Shown here one piece after another: positions 33,501 to 42,240 of a stretch of 64,000 nt of DNA. Source of the stretch: Lytechinus pictus (lineage: Eukaryota; Echinodermata; Echinoidea; Temnopleuroida; Toxopneustidae); the NCBI RefSeq assembly GCF_037042905.1, contig NC_087247.1:58799920-58863919 (forward strand). Reading direction: 5' to 3'. The position numbers and the translations under genes were made by a program. The notes under the pieces are model-generated. The model was not told the origin of the DNA. It searched no databases and saw nothing but the letters and a program-made list of their open reading frames with translations. Each line of letters begins with the position of its first letter. Positions within the stretch are counted from its first letter, which is position 1.

Positions 33501-35420
33501 GTCTGAGCTCGGACCCTCGCATATGCGCATGCGATATTTTAAAATCGGCAGCAAATTATTTATGTACATGTGAGGAACTCGATATTGGCTATAAATCAAC
33601 AATTTTGAGGCTAACCGGAGGATGGATATGGAGTGAAATTAGGATGAAAAGAAATGAAGCTTCTTATTCTTTTCTAGACAGCTGGCAGCTGTCTGTTTCG
33701 AGTTTTTTAACATTTAAAACAAAAATTATTTCTTCTCGTACACAGACGGCTCGCTATCGTGCAGCCATTATTAGGGGGTTAACAATGCAAAATCCCCCGA
33801 TGGGGCTCATCGATTTTTGTCTTTATTTCATAAAAACATATGAAAAGAACTGTACCAAAAGAAAGTTTATTATTCCATTTTGGCCTGAAATGCACCAAAA
33901 TTGGGAAAAATAAACTTGAAAGGGGGAAAAAAACAGTGACTTACTTCGGCTGTCGTGCGACTTCACTTCCCTGTTTTATCCGAACTTAATACGGTACATA
34001 AACATATATGGCCATTGAGTCCCTGTACAGATTGAGCTAGAACTTTGGTCTCTGTAAGACTGTATTTGGTTAGTGGAGCCAACAGAGCAGAGTTCAGCGG
34101 AACAGCCAACATAACAGAGACCGAAGCTTTTGGTCTAATTCTTTTCAGGCTAGTTTCTGTGTAGGATTTTTACAATAAATATGCATTTTTTCCCACCTTT
34201 GCCACTCGGAGTATCACACTCAGTCTCAGAGCGAGTTTTGGACCTTGATGTTCGAGTAGGTGTAACGTAGTGTAGCGGTAGTGAAGTGGAGCCTGCACGA
34301 ACATCACTTGTGCCTGAGGTACGACCGTACGTGCAACATGCCATGACTTGACTAAAATGAGAATCGAGATCATATTCATAATCATTAATTAATGACAATG
34401 AATTTTGCCTTTTCAATGTTATCTTACAATTTTTGCATTGAAAGTTTCAATGCAAAAATTGTTTTAAAAATGTTAGATAACATTAAAAAGTTATAGCTAA
34501 AATTATGCCTTGCTTCTATTTGGCATAAGTATTCCAAGATTGGGGCCCAATATTCCCGTGCGAAATGTTATGTTGTAGACTGTCAGTACTGATTGCAAGC
34601 TTGGCCTCGCCTCGGGAGTTGGGCATGTCGCTCGCAACGTCGGCAGGGCCAGGGTCTAGGCCGCAGGTAACCCAGAGAGCTCCCGCCCGCACAGCGGGCG
34701 GGAGCCCAGAAGCTTACCGTGTATTTTACCATTGTCACCGGACTAGGGTGATTTATGGTCTAAATATTTCTCCAAATGAATTGTGAAAACAGAAAGTATA
34801 CAATTACCATGATTATATGGATGAAGGTCTAACGAGTGGCAGATTCCTGACATCTGGGCACAGTCTGGAACCTCAAAAAAACGAAAAGTTCTCTCCTTCT
34901 ACCCCGTCTCGATCGGCCATTTTTGTTAAAAATCGTAACAAAATGGCCGATCGAGACTGGGTAGAAGGAGAGAACTTTTCGTTTTTTTGAGGTTCCAGAC
35001 TGTGCCCAGATGTCAGGAATCTGCCACTCGTTAGACCTTCATCCATATAATCGTGGTAATTGTATACTTTCCGTTTTCACAATTCATTTGGAGAAATATT
35101 TAGACCATAAATCACCCTAGTCCGGTGACAATGGTAAAATACACGGTAAGCTTCTGGGCTCCCGCCCGCTACGCGGGCGGGAGCTCTCTGGGTTAGGCCG
35201 CAGGATGAGGCGACTCCCACAATTGATTCCTGTAAGGCTGTAGGCTGTATAACAGGCTGCCGAATGGCCGATGATTCCATTTTGAAACATGCCAAAATTT
35301 AACATACCTCAGAGCATTACCAACGGCAGATGAAAGTTGTTCAAGTGTTTCTTCCTTTGTTTCTCCATCTCCAATGGCAATTTTATCGGTTCTTTCACCC
35401 AGTCTTATCCTTAATTTCAT
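21310..35420 (-). CDS. FBXO7: F-box only protein 7 (FBXO7), complete, 11 coding exons
   Basis: FBXO7 is an SCF ubiquitin-ligase substrate adaptor; its FP domain also binds the proteasome regulator PI31, and the human protein acts in mitophagy and proteasome control (family knowledge). Coding exons: 35308-35420, 30183-30572, 28459-28588, 27408-27624, 26850-26918, 26240-26326, 25843-25895, 24312-24470, 23011-23165, 21968-22032, 21310-21533. All junctions have GT-AG sites and matching phases, and the 1662 nt give 553 residues plus stop (human about 522). Domains: ubiquitin-like 1-76 (ends GIVSGDLIKVL), Glu-rich linker to about 167, FP domain about 169-335, F-box about 344-392 (LPALFPEIQ joined to LKILSFL), Pro-rich tail with DIDPFNAGG and a C-terminal GRRTGGRSLGGG stretch. 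No break or missing key segment is seen. Introns are full of repeats, notably beside exon 9 and in intron 1. Confidence 0.95.
21968..22032 (-). CDS. FBXO7: FBXO7 exon 10 (Pro/Gly-rich tail)
   Basis: A 65-nt exon encoding GGDYDIDPFNAGGALPGYPN then S. The DIDPF segment recalls the RFDPxGP motif that FBXO7 shares with PI31 (family memory). The acceptor is TTTTTTTACAG and the donor TCAG|GTATGG. Confidence 0.87.
22415..23030 (-). repeat. 55-bp minisatellite derived from FBXO7 exon 9 and its splice donor
   Basis: Three adjacent units are 55 bp and nearly identical (starts at 22441, 22496 and 22551); about nine more are diverged or shortened up to exon 9. On the minus strand a unit reads GTACCACACCCCCTACCTAG, a short linker with TCTATCCCGTGGGTACAG, then GTAAGC. 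Exon 9 itself ends with the same layout (coding PHPLPGVYPTGY, then AG|GTAAGC). Most units keep a GTAAGC- or GTAAGT-type donor. 55 is not a multiple of three, so inclusion of single units would shift the frame. Confidence 0.85.
23011..23165 (-). CDS. FBXO7: FBXO7 exon 9 (post-F-box helix and start of Pro-rich tail)
   Basis: Begins VYKERYRLKIMREQLRNRIQ, a basic helix, then SFYPPGRHPFAFVPSVAVPH and LPGVYPTGY. The donor is TACAG|GTAAGC at 23011/23010. The last 40 or so coding bases and this donor are the same sequence type as the 55-bp units of the minisatellite that fills the adjoining intron, so several look-alike donors follow downstream. Confidence 0.92.
24312..24470 (-). CDS. FBXO7: FBXO7 exon 8 (F-box, SKP1-binding)
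   Basis: Encodes LKILSFLNIADVITMSTVC, then HHFHSLINDPLLWRQLLLRD and a short tail to DCNWKN. This is the F-box pattern (L-x-x-I-x-x-x-L, D, C-x-x-F, D-x-x-LW) that binds SKP1. The acceptor is TTGTTTACAG and the donor AAT|GTAAGT. Confidence 0.94.
24720..25560 (-). repeat. Array of DR1-bearing dispersed repeat in FBXO7 intron 7
   Basis: Read on the minus strand, four or five diverged units contain GTCACATGACCAAGGTCAAA or GGTCATTTGGGGTCAATGAA and AACTTGGACATAAG. The same family appears at 28030-28290, 58480-58680 and 63400-64000. The intron contains no additional exon that I can support. Confidence 0.75.
25843..25895 (-). CDS. FBXO7: FBXO7 exon 7 (entry to F-box)
   Basis: A 53-nt exon encoding ELGLPPLHGLPALFPEIQ, the lead-in and first turn of the F-box. 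The acceptor TTCCTTCTTCAG precedes 25895, and the donor CAG|GTTTGT is at 25843/25842. The donor is weaker than the others (GTTTGT). Confidence 0.87.
26240..26326 (-). CDS. FBXO7: FBXO7 exon 6 (end of FP domain)
   Basis: An 87-nt exon encoding SVLFTNLAYLSRSFKDTIVY and PLLATMRS, the C-terminal helix region of the FP domain. The acceptor is TCTTGAATAG and the donor TCAG|GTGAGA. Confidence 0.88.
26850..26918 (-). CDS. FBXO7: FBXO7 exon 5 (FP domain)
   Basis: A 69-nt exon encoding LIGKKINATLQLKPSMYASL, a strand and turn of the FP domain. The acceptor is TGTACTACAG and the donor GAAG|GTGTGT. The exon is too short to stand out as an open frame and was found by following the phase. Confidence 0.88.
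27408..27624 (-). CDS. FBXO7: FBXO7 exon 4 (FP domain core)
   Basis: The acceptor TGTTTATCAG precedes 27624, and the donor CATG|GTAAGA is at 27408/27407. A Cys/Ser-rich start leads to LAALPNEWKTGTSYKLPYQH, the typical FP-domain strand entry, and then LTGVTMGNILLIHG. 72 codons plus one base. Confidence 0.92.
28030..28290 (-). repeat. Single diverged unit of the same dispersed repeat, FBXO7 intron 3
   Basis: GGTCAAAGTTCATTGACC, CTGAAACTCATGCC and CCATACACTTTCTAAGTTAT match the intron 7 units in order, with divergence. Confidence 0.6.
28459..28588 (-). CDS. FBXO7: FBXO7 exon 3 (start of FP domain)
   Basis: The acceptor TTACTATACAG precedes 28588, and the donor CAG|GTAATT is at 28459/28458. The exon encodes IPLRLKQLCEEIQP followed by DALCLVLHVLMVETGF, the first helices of the FP (FBXO7/PI31) domain that supports dimerisation in human FBXO7. 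Confidence 0.92.
30183..30572 (-). CDS. FBXO7: FBXO7 exon 2 (rest of ubiquitin-like domain, acidic linker)
   Basis: The acceptor TTCATCTTTCAG precedes 30572. The exon starts LEPGSFELSLNG and reaches GIVSGDLIKVL, which closes the ubiquitin-like domain. A charged linker rich in Glu, Arg and Asn follows (EEKEAREQLARLEREAEMGE, likely helical). The donor is AG|GTAAGA at 30183/30182. The preceding intron 1 is about 4.7 kb. Confidence 0.93.
30900..31085. repeat. Purine-rich segment, inverted counterpart of 31760-32015
   Basis: It contains GGAGGAAGAAGATGATGATT, TGTTTTGATCTCCGACATAA and a second GGAGGAAGGAGAAG. The reverse complement of this unit recurs several times at 31760-32015, so the two segments form an inverted pair flanking the 110-bp array. 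Confidence 0.6.
31086..31485. repeat. Tandem array, four 110-bp units, FBXO7 intron 1
   Basis: GGTGATTGCGGAG recurs at 31114, 31224, 31335 and 31445, a spacing of 110, 111 and 110 bp. Each unit also carries TTACCGAAATAGACGCACTA or a close variant and GATGATATTCACCTTCTCTA. Divergence is a few percent to about ten percent by eye. Confidence 0.8.
31760..32015 (+). repeat. Pyrimidine-rich tandem repeat (about 55 bp, four units)
   Basis: The phrase GAGATCAAAACAAATCATCA recurs four times between CTTCTTCTTCC-type stretches. It creates a spurious Ser-rich open frame on the plus strand. It is the inverted counterpart of 30900-31085. Confidence 0.7.
32594..32990. mobile_element. Partial TTAA-type MITE
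   Basis: The left end, TTTAAAGGAGAATCCGACCC, resembles the ends of TTAA-inserted palindromic MITEs (compare 56816-57398). A right end could not be found before 33170, so the copy is probably truncated. Confidence 0.4.
33173..34330. repeat. Nested fold-back element in FBXO7 intron 1
   Basis: Outer arms (33173-33340 and 34148-34325) are inverted copies, for example CCACTCGGAGTATC against GATACTCCGAGTGG and GTTCGTGCAGGCTCCACT against its complement; one arm has a 12-bp insertion. Between them is a second inverted pair (33348-33500 and 33514-33675) centred on GAGGGTCTGAGCTCGGACCC near 33507. The 33676-34147 interval is unpaired apart from the palindrome AGACAGCTGGCAGCTGTCT. No transposase or clear target duplication is visible. 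Confidence 0.75.
34033..34143. repeat. Copy of the repeat at 4485-4575, inverted orientation
   Basis: TTCAGCGGAACAGCCAACAT, followed by AACAGAGACCGAAGC and TTTTGGTCT, is the reverse complement of the 4.5-kb copy with scattered mismatches. It lies in the unpaired interval of the fold-back element. Confidence 0.5.
34416..34492. repeat. Short AT-rich palindrome
   Basis: CAATTTTTGCATTGAAA and TTTCAATGCAAAAATTG are exact inverted copies around 34443. AATGTTATCT and AGATAACATT extend the symmetry outward with a gap. Confidence 0.8.
34668..35195. mobile_element. 528-bp near-perfect palindromic element with 9-bp target duplication
   Basis: The arms 34668-34928 and 34936-35195 are inverted copies with about five mismatches and one single-base gap in 260 bp (roughly 98 percent). 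The 7-base centre is AAAATCG. Termini are TAACCCAGAGAGCTCCCGCC. Each arm carries its own subterminal hairpin (GCTCCCGCCCGC, three bases, GCGGGCGGGAGC). The flanks GGCCGCAGG at 34659-34667 and 35196-35204 are an exact 9-bp direct repeat. A 9-bp duplication is usual for Mutator-like and possible for Merlin-like elements. It lies about 110 bp from the FBXO7 exon 1 donor. Confidence 0.9.
35308..35420 (-). CDS. FBXO7: FBXO7 coding exon 1 (residues 1-38, start codon)
   Basis: The ATG at 35420-35418 begins MKLRIRLGER, the first strand of the ubiquitin-like fold, as in other FBXO7 proteins. The donor is GAG|GTATGT at 35308/35307, and 113 nt leave two bases of an Arg codon. The reading frame has no upstream in-frame extension I can support. 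Any 5' UTR introns are unknown. Confidence 0.9.
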
Positions 35421-36130
35421 TATTTAATCCTGACTTCGGGCAGAGTCACGGGAGAGTCACAAGTACCGAACGCATATATAATATACAAAATGATATAATA
35501 TACAAAATGATATGTTCTGCACATATAACTAACAAAGCCCACAAGTGTTTTCGCCTTGTTGTTGTTGTTGTTTAAAAAAAAAAAGAAACAAATTATTTTA
35601 ATGTTTAACCCATCTGTAAGCACAGGTACACTAGCGCCCCCTCGTCTATGCATGGGTGACCTAGGCATTTATGTCCGAAAAATCGGCACAATGTACCGTG
35701 CTGACCGGTATGATTGCATCTTTGAAAGGGCAGGGCAAGCGCAACTAGTTGGAACTGAGCTGAAGATAGCGGTTTGTTTTTGGTGAAGATTTGTTTATAT
35801 GCCATTTTGACAAGAGTTACGACAAACTTTTGTACATACCATAATTATCCTTTTTAATATTAAAAGGATACACAAGAATAATATTTCATATATGTATACA
35901 TCATATTGGTAATAATATCATTATGTGAGAAGTGAGATTTTTTATTAATAGAGTCAATGGCGACAATAGTCAAATATGACTAATCGCCACTCAAACCAAC
36001 ATAAGAAGAAGAAGAACGCAGCTCAGTAAAGAAAAACAATACGGTGTCTTTAATTCGCAAACTCAATTTTAAAATATGTGGGCAAACAGGTGACAAGTTT
36101 ATAGAAGCTTAAAAGTGCCACCAAAAGTGC
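35421..36130. other. Region upstream of FBXO7 start codon (5' UTR / promoter, undefined)
   Basis: No TATA box in a convincing place and no CpG-island-like block. A 17-bp direct duplication (ATAATATACAAAATGAT) lies at about 35480-35515 and a T-rich run near 35570. Transcription start sites cannot be read from the sequence. Confidence 0.3.
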
Positions 36131-36330
36131 CACCATATGACAAGATCTTGGATCTCGTCATGTCTACATCTTGTGCAAGAGATGATCAGATGGCAAAATC
36201 TCGGATCCAAGATCTTGCCATCTCTTCTAAAAGATGTAGACATGCTAGGCGACGGAAGCGGGGGGGGGGGGGACAAGGGGGACACGCCCCCTAAATTTCA
36301 GGAGGAGGGGACGGTCGATCCCCCCTAAAA

Positions 36331-36405
36331 AAAGAGAGAAAGAAAAAAAGGAAGGAAGAAAGAAAGAGAAGGAGGAAGAAAGGAAGAAAGAAAGGAAGAG
36401 GATAA
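36331..36405. repeat. GA-rich simple sequence
   Basis: Purine-only tract of GAAAGAAAGG type. Low complexity. Confidence 0.8.
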
Positions 36406-36679
36406 AGATAGCAAGTAAACTGAACAGCTGAAACAAAGAAATATTAATACCTATATTTTTATAGCAAAAATGAAAGTTTTTACTATGGAAAATAAAAAAA
36501 AATCAGAAAACCTAGACAACCAACAAAACAGTTCTTTCGCACCATGTAGAAGAAAATATGTAAAAAAGAGAGAGAGAGAGGAGAAAACAAGATAAGAATA
36601 AAAAGAAATGTGAATGAAATAAGGGGAGGGGATAATTGGAAAATAAAAAAAAATATCGGGACATTACATAAAAAAGAAA

Positions 36680-37352
36680 ATTTCGCTCAGACTTCGCGCT
36701 CACATTCCTTGTTAAGTGAAATGTAGTAATCTGCTCACTAGGATACCATGGAGCTTAGAATATGCCTATCCAATTTTAAAGTCAATTTGCACAAATTATT
36801 TTGCTTGCGAATCGAGTTTCCATTGCATTCTGTTCATGCTTACAAAAAGTACTGAATATCAAAATAAATTCATCTAGCGCTTCGCGCTAGCATTATTTGA
36901 CAGGCAAATGTAACGAGATACGTATTCTCTTCATGTATTACTGAAAACAGTAGTTCAAGTGTTACCGTTTCAAGTCAGTATATCTCTCATTTTCATCTCG
37001 CTCCTCGCATCAATTATTTAGCAACATGACCATCTTCTTCATCGTTTCAAAACGTACTTGGAATCCGAGGTTTTGGGTCAGAATATCATTTTTTTAGCTC
37101 GCGCTTCGCGCTCGCATCGATTGTTTAGATAGATACCCATCCAGTTTATGGTCACAATAAGTGTATTGGAATTTTAAGGTTTGGGTCGGAATATCAAAAA
37201 TGTTCAGCTCGCGGTTCGCTCTCTCATAAAACGTTTAGTTTGATAGCCATTCTGTTCTTGATTACCAAAAGTGCTCAGAAAGTCAAAATTTTATGTCAGA
37301 TTACCAATTTTTTTCAGCTCGCGCTTCGCGCTCGCATCAATTGTTTAGATAG
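36680..37352 (+). repeat. Tandem array with GCTCGCGCTTCGCGCTCGCAT core
   Basis: About five diverged units of roughly 110-130 bp. Each has a GCGCTTCGCGC-type palindromic core followed by a TTTAGATAGATACCCAT-type segment, GTTCATGGTCACAAAAGTG-like sequence and a GGGTCGGAATATCAAAA-like stretch. The array continues after the two hAT insertions at 41815-42240. Confidence 0.75.
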
Positions 37353-37656
37353 CAGGGGCGTAGACAACGGGGGGGATGAGGGGGATGCATCCCCCCCACC
37401 TCACAAGGTGGGGGGGATGGCATGTACAATCATCCCCCCCAGGTTTTGGGGAATGATATTTGGTTACTTAATAAGTCATAATGATGATAATAATAGTAAT
37501 AATAATAATGATAACAATTATAATAATAATAATAATAATTATGATGATGATGATAATAATCATCATCATTATTGTAATTGTGTTTATTGTTATTAGCCGC
37601 ATTCACACGGTGAAAGCCAATTCAGACGGTTAAAAAAAGAAAATCTTACAAGTATT

Positions 37657-37698
37657 TTGTGGTTATCTTGTGGTTTGGAAACCACAAGTTAACCACAA
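37657..37698. other. 42-nt hairpin inside hAT-like element A
   Basis: TTGTGGTTATCTTGTGGTTT and AAACCACAAGTTAACCACAA are nearly perfect inverted copies separated by GG. Confidence 0.6.
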
Positions 37699-38269
37699 GA
37701 TTAATCGCGCATATTTTGCAGTGCGCGCAATCTCGTGGTGTGGAAACCAAAAGATAACCACGAGTTTTGCGTGTTCAAATGGGGCAAACCACGTGTTATA
37801 GGCATTATACATTGTGTGCAAAATGCATCAGCGCAATCTAAAACAGAATAGAAAATGAATGTGATACAACAGTATACATAATAATTCGTGACAGAGAGTA
37901 CCATACTACTATCTTTATAACATATATAATTATGTATAATCATGAATTGTTCAACTTCATGCTCCCACTATATGACTATTGTTACACTAATACTGATATC
38001 AGGACTGACTGGTATACATTAGTTTGTTGTTAAGCTTGCAGCAGCTACATCTTTTCTGTATTGTTAACTATTTATTTATTTTTGTTTTATTAAAGATGCA
38101 CTTTGTTTTGTATTCATTTAAAGTATGTTGATTGATGCATGAAGACATAAGTTTGAAATGTTTAAAGAAGTTTGTTTCATGTAAAGCGCAGTGTGAATTT
38201 ACCCTGTCTTGAAATGCGAGATAAAAGGAACTTTAGCATTATTATTTGTATTAGTATTATTTTTTATTT

Positions 38270-38270
<1 letters not shown>

Positions 38271-38322
<52 letters not shown>
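38271..38322. repeat. ATT microsatellite
   Basis: More than fifteen uninterrupted ATT units within hAT-like element A. Confidence 0.95.
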
Positions 38323-38327
<5 letters not shown>

Positions 38328-39139
38328 TATAAGACTGAGATCAAATAGAAGTAAATAATGCCCTAATTTGAAACGATGCAATGCCGTTATGGTTCCGATT
38401 TCTTCACAAACTTACAAAGCAGTATTGTTACTCCATGGATCATAGTGATACTGTTTATGTTTTTTGTATCTGTATGTTAATGAGCCGCCAGCCAATATCC
38501 ATCTATGGATACTATGCCTGTTTCTTTGAGGTAAAAAAAAGCATAGTATGTACGTATTCATTATGCTTTATAATGAACAGACATATTGTTATTTGTTTGT
38601 TGTTTATGTGTTCTATTCACAAATGGCCACAGAGGCTGTTTTCATTCATAACCACATACCCATATCAAGACAACAAAGACTATACCTGCGTGTACACAGT
38701 TGACATTGGTTTTTTTTTTCTGAAGAGGTGTAACAGCAAAATTCACCGAGATAAATAAATACGTAGTGTGGTTCAATATATGTGTCAGTCCATTCTGTAT
38801 TCGTATGCCACGGTGTGTAGATCTTGTCGATGTATGTCTGTCCATTCAAGGCGTAGTATGTGTGTGGTGCGCGCACCCGTGTGTGTGTGTATGTGTGTGT
38901 GTGCGTGGGCGCTTGTGTGTGTTATTTTACCTCATTAAGTATGCATCAGATTGCACGATTTCAAGTTCAAAATTGCAAAAGCTCCCTACCATGGGAGGGG
39001 GGGTACCCCCCTCCCACACCCTCCCCCCGCTCGGTCGCTTTGCTCCCTCGCTCGGGCGCTTCGCGCCCTCAATAGCGTTGGCAGCCCAGTCATCCCCCCC
39101 AGGTGTACGAACCTGTCTACGCCACTGTTAGATAGATAC

Positions 39140-41814
39140 CAATGTTGTAGTCAAGGCTCAAACCTCCAAGGCCAAGGCTTTAATACCCAAGGCCAAGGCT
39201 TCAATAACCAAGGCCAAGGCCTGAAAACCTCAAGGCCAAGGCATTTCGAACTTTCGATATATGGAACAATGAGCCAACAATGCTTAGGCGGCAGACATGG
39301 CACACAGGGCAAAATGTATAAAGGTGGGAGCGAGCGAACTGAGCGACCAAAAATTTTGGCCCTTGTACATGTAAAACAAAAATAATTTTCTGATAGATTT
39401 AGACATAATATCAAAGTAATAATACTTTTTTTTTTTTTTCTAGGCAATTTACATTGCAATAATTATTATTACCACGGTCATCTGATGCTGGCATGCCCAT
39501 TCTCAGCGTATGTCTTTCTCCACTCCCTGGGACAAGGGCGGCAGAACTTTTTTTTTGTTTATAAAAGGGGGGGTCAAAGCCAAAAAGGGCACTTATATTT
39601 CAAAATGGGCATTTTGGTGCAAACAGATATTTTCAAAATGAGATTATAATCTGCGTAAAGTAGTTGTGTGTTTTATAAAAATTCTAGTTGAGCAAAGCCT
39701 TTTTTAAGTGATTTCTAACTGATAAGATATATATTTTGATTTAGGCATTACTTTTTCGCGAGAAAGCGCAGCGAAAAAAAAAGAATTGTAAAAAATAAAT
39801 TCTAAAATTGTAGAACTAGATTTTTGGTCAGTTATGGCGCTAATAACTGTTAAAATGGCATCCTTGAGATATATTGCCAGCGCGTCTCACGAGCTCAAAC
39901 TTCTGGACGTTTCGTGTTAAATAAAAAATGAAAATTAAATATTTCGAGCTGTTTTTGTAATCGTGAAAAAGATGTGTATCTCACTACAGAATTAACACGA
40001 GCGCGAAGCGCGGGCTGCAATTTTATAATATACTGACCAGAAAAAGAAGCTGTTAAGGACTGCATTTAGTGACTAATAAATATGATACATATAACTTACC
40101 AATCAAATAAGACGAGCGCGAAGCGCGAGCTCAAAAGTTTGTGATATTCCAGCCTGAAAACGGGACATTCTAAGCATTTTTTTTGTAAACGGGAACAGAA
40201 TGACTACCTTACTAAACGATAATTGATGCGAGTGCAGAAAGAGGGCCTAAATTTTGTAATATTCCCACCTGAAAACTGGACATGCTAAACATTTTTGTAA
40301 CCATGAACAGGATTAGTACTGTACTTAACAATAATTGATTCGAGCGCGATCCAAAATTTGGTGATTTTCGAACCTAAAATGTATTATGTTTTACTATAAA
40401 AAAAAAGGTATTTCTTTTTGAAAAAGGGCATATTTCATTTGGAAAAAAGGGCATTATTTATTAAAGAATACTAACAAAATGAATTTATACTCAAAAGGAT
40501 ATAAAATAAACGGGTTGCACCCCATACCATTAGTTGGGGGAGGGAAAATATTAACTATTTCTTGAAACAGTAAAATAGTTTTCTATTAATCCATATTGAC
40601 ACAAAAACAAATACGTTGTTTATTTCCTTGAAACTGTAGTGAAATTAAATTCACTGTTGAACCATATGATTAAAAAGAAGTAAACATTTTTTTTCGACAA
40701 TCTGAGACACTAGACCCAAAATATAATATAATAGAAAATATGTACTGCCAATCAACATATTAACTGATTTTGCAGTATAATCTGCCTAGCATCCAAATGT
40801 GTCACCCCCATCTTTCTTACGCCCTCACATGTTTCTCCCCCTTCTCCTCTCTCTCTCCCTCTCTTTCCATTCCTCTTTCTCGCCTGTTTAAAAAATATCA
40901 GAACCCCCCCCCCCCCAAAAAAAAAAAAAAAAAAAAAGAGAGAGAAGAAGTTCCACCACCAAGAATAAACTTAGAAAAGTAAAGGAAAAGCAGTAAATGT
41001 GGAATTATTTTCTAAACATAATGTCACAATCTATCACAAAATAACCTTTTTTTTGCAGAAATTTTGCTCCATCTGCCATACTTGGCCCCTCAAAATTTTT
41101 GGCTCATCATGCCATTGACATAGTCCATTTGATATGACAAAATTGAAAATTGTGTTCAAGTTTATCAAATCTTTTCAGAATATCATTAAGACTTAAAACA
41201 TTCTTGTTGGCAAAAGAAAATAATAGAAGGAAAATCTTAATGGAATATAAATCAACCTTGTTATCATTCTTTAGAGATAACTATTTTCAAAGTATGAAAA
41301 TTGGTATCAAAATCGCAGTCACATCTGTCAGAATTATTCCTGTCATCAAATCACTATAATCTTTATTATAATATTACTATCATCATTATCATTATTATTA
41401 ATATTGTCAAATCATTATTTAGTCATGATTACAACACATTACCAATAAATAATGTTATTTTTCATCACTGCTGTTTTCTTTGTTACATATGTGATGTTAA
41501 TTCTTGATAATGGTGATAATGATGGCACTGCAATTATACTTACTACTACTGCTGACTGGCAGTATTGACTATTAGTGTCATTAAATATACAGAACAATTG
41601 AAATATTTATAATTACTTATATAAAACAAATGAAAGTGCAAAATACAAAATGCCTTGAAAATGCCTTGAAAATGCCTTCGAATTCAAAGGCTCAAAATCC
41701 TAAAGGCCAAGGCCCTCTCAAGGCCAAGGTTTAAATGTTCGAACCAAGGCTTTGAAAAAGTAGGCCTTAAGGCGCCTTAAGGCCAAAGCCGAGCATCAAG
41801 GCACTACAACACTG
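39140..41814. mobile_element. hAT-like element B, 8-bp target duplication ATAGATAC
   Basis: The left terminus is CAATGTTGTAGT; the right terminus read inward is CAGTGTTGTAGT. ATAGATAC stands outside both ends (39132-39139 and 41815-41822). Both subterminal regions are rich in CAAGGCCAAGGC motifs (39152-39242 and 41650-41800). The interior contains an inverted array of the GCGCTTCGCGC repeat (about 40000-40360) and AT-rich filler. No transposase is seen in 2675 bp. Confidence 0.85.
40000..40360 (-). repeat. Inverted copy of the GCGCTTCGCGC repeat inside hAT-like element B
   Basis: GAGCGCGAAGCGCGAGCTC and CATTCTAAGCATTTTTT-like segments are the reverse complement of the units at 36680-37352 and 41815-42240, in three or four diverged copies. 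Confidence 0.65.
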
Positions 41815-42240
41815 ATAGATACCCATACTGTTCATGGTCACAAAAGTGCTTAGAATGTCCAGTTTGGGGTTGGAATAACAAACATTTTGAGCTCGCGCTA
41901 CGACGTGCTCGCATAAACTGTTTAGATAGATGCCCATCCTGATCATGGTAATAAAAAGGGCTTTAGAATATCAAATTTTGGGTCGGATCTATATCGAAAA
42001 TTTTCAGCTCGCGCTACATACACGCTCGCATAAAATGTTTAGTTTAGATACCCATTCTGTTCATGATTATCAGAAGTAGAATGTCTAAATATTAGGTCAG
42101 AATATCAAAAATTTTCACATCAATTGTTAAGATGTATACCTATCCTGCATGATGACCTAAAGTGCTTATGTAAACATTTTAGGTTAGGTTATCAAAAATT
42201 CAATTTTAGCTCGCGCTTCGCACTCGCATAAAAGTGCACA
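41815..42240 (+). repeat. Continuation of the GCGCTTCGCGC tandem array
   Basis: Units with ATAGATACCCATACTGTTCA, AGCTCGCGCTAC and GGTCGGATC- or GGTCAGAATATC-like parts continue the array that breaks off at 37352. Confidence 0.7.

Larger units (their letters stand above)
37353..39127. mobile_element. hAT-like element A, 8-bp target duplication TTAGATAG
   Basis: The left terminus is CAGGGGCGTAGACA; the right terminus read inward is CAGTGGCGTAGACA (13 of 14 match). TTAGATAG stands directly outside both ends (37345-37352 and 39128-39135). CAG ends and an 8-bp duplication are diagnostic of the hAT superfamily. The interior holds G/C runs, a GAT/AAT microsatellite, a hairpin at 37657-37698, an ATT microsatellite and a GT tract, with no transposase: a non-autonomous copy of 1775 bp. 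Confidence 0.85.

Noticed and set aside
34565-35295. Two open frames on opposite strands that encode almost the same 38-residue end (GGSPEAYRVFYHCHRTRVIY)
   Set aside because: They are the two arms of the 528-bp palindrome read outward; the shared peptide is a product of symmetry, not a gene.
38951-39385. 144-codon frame with repeated Gln/Gly-rich peptide
   Set aside because: It crosses the junction between two hAT-like elements and its repeats are the CAAGGCCAAGGC subterminal motif of element B.
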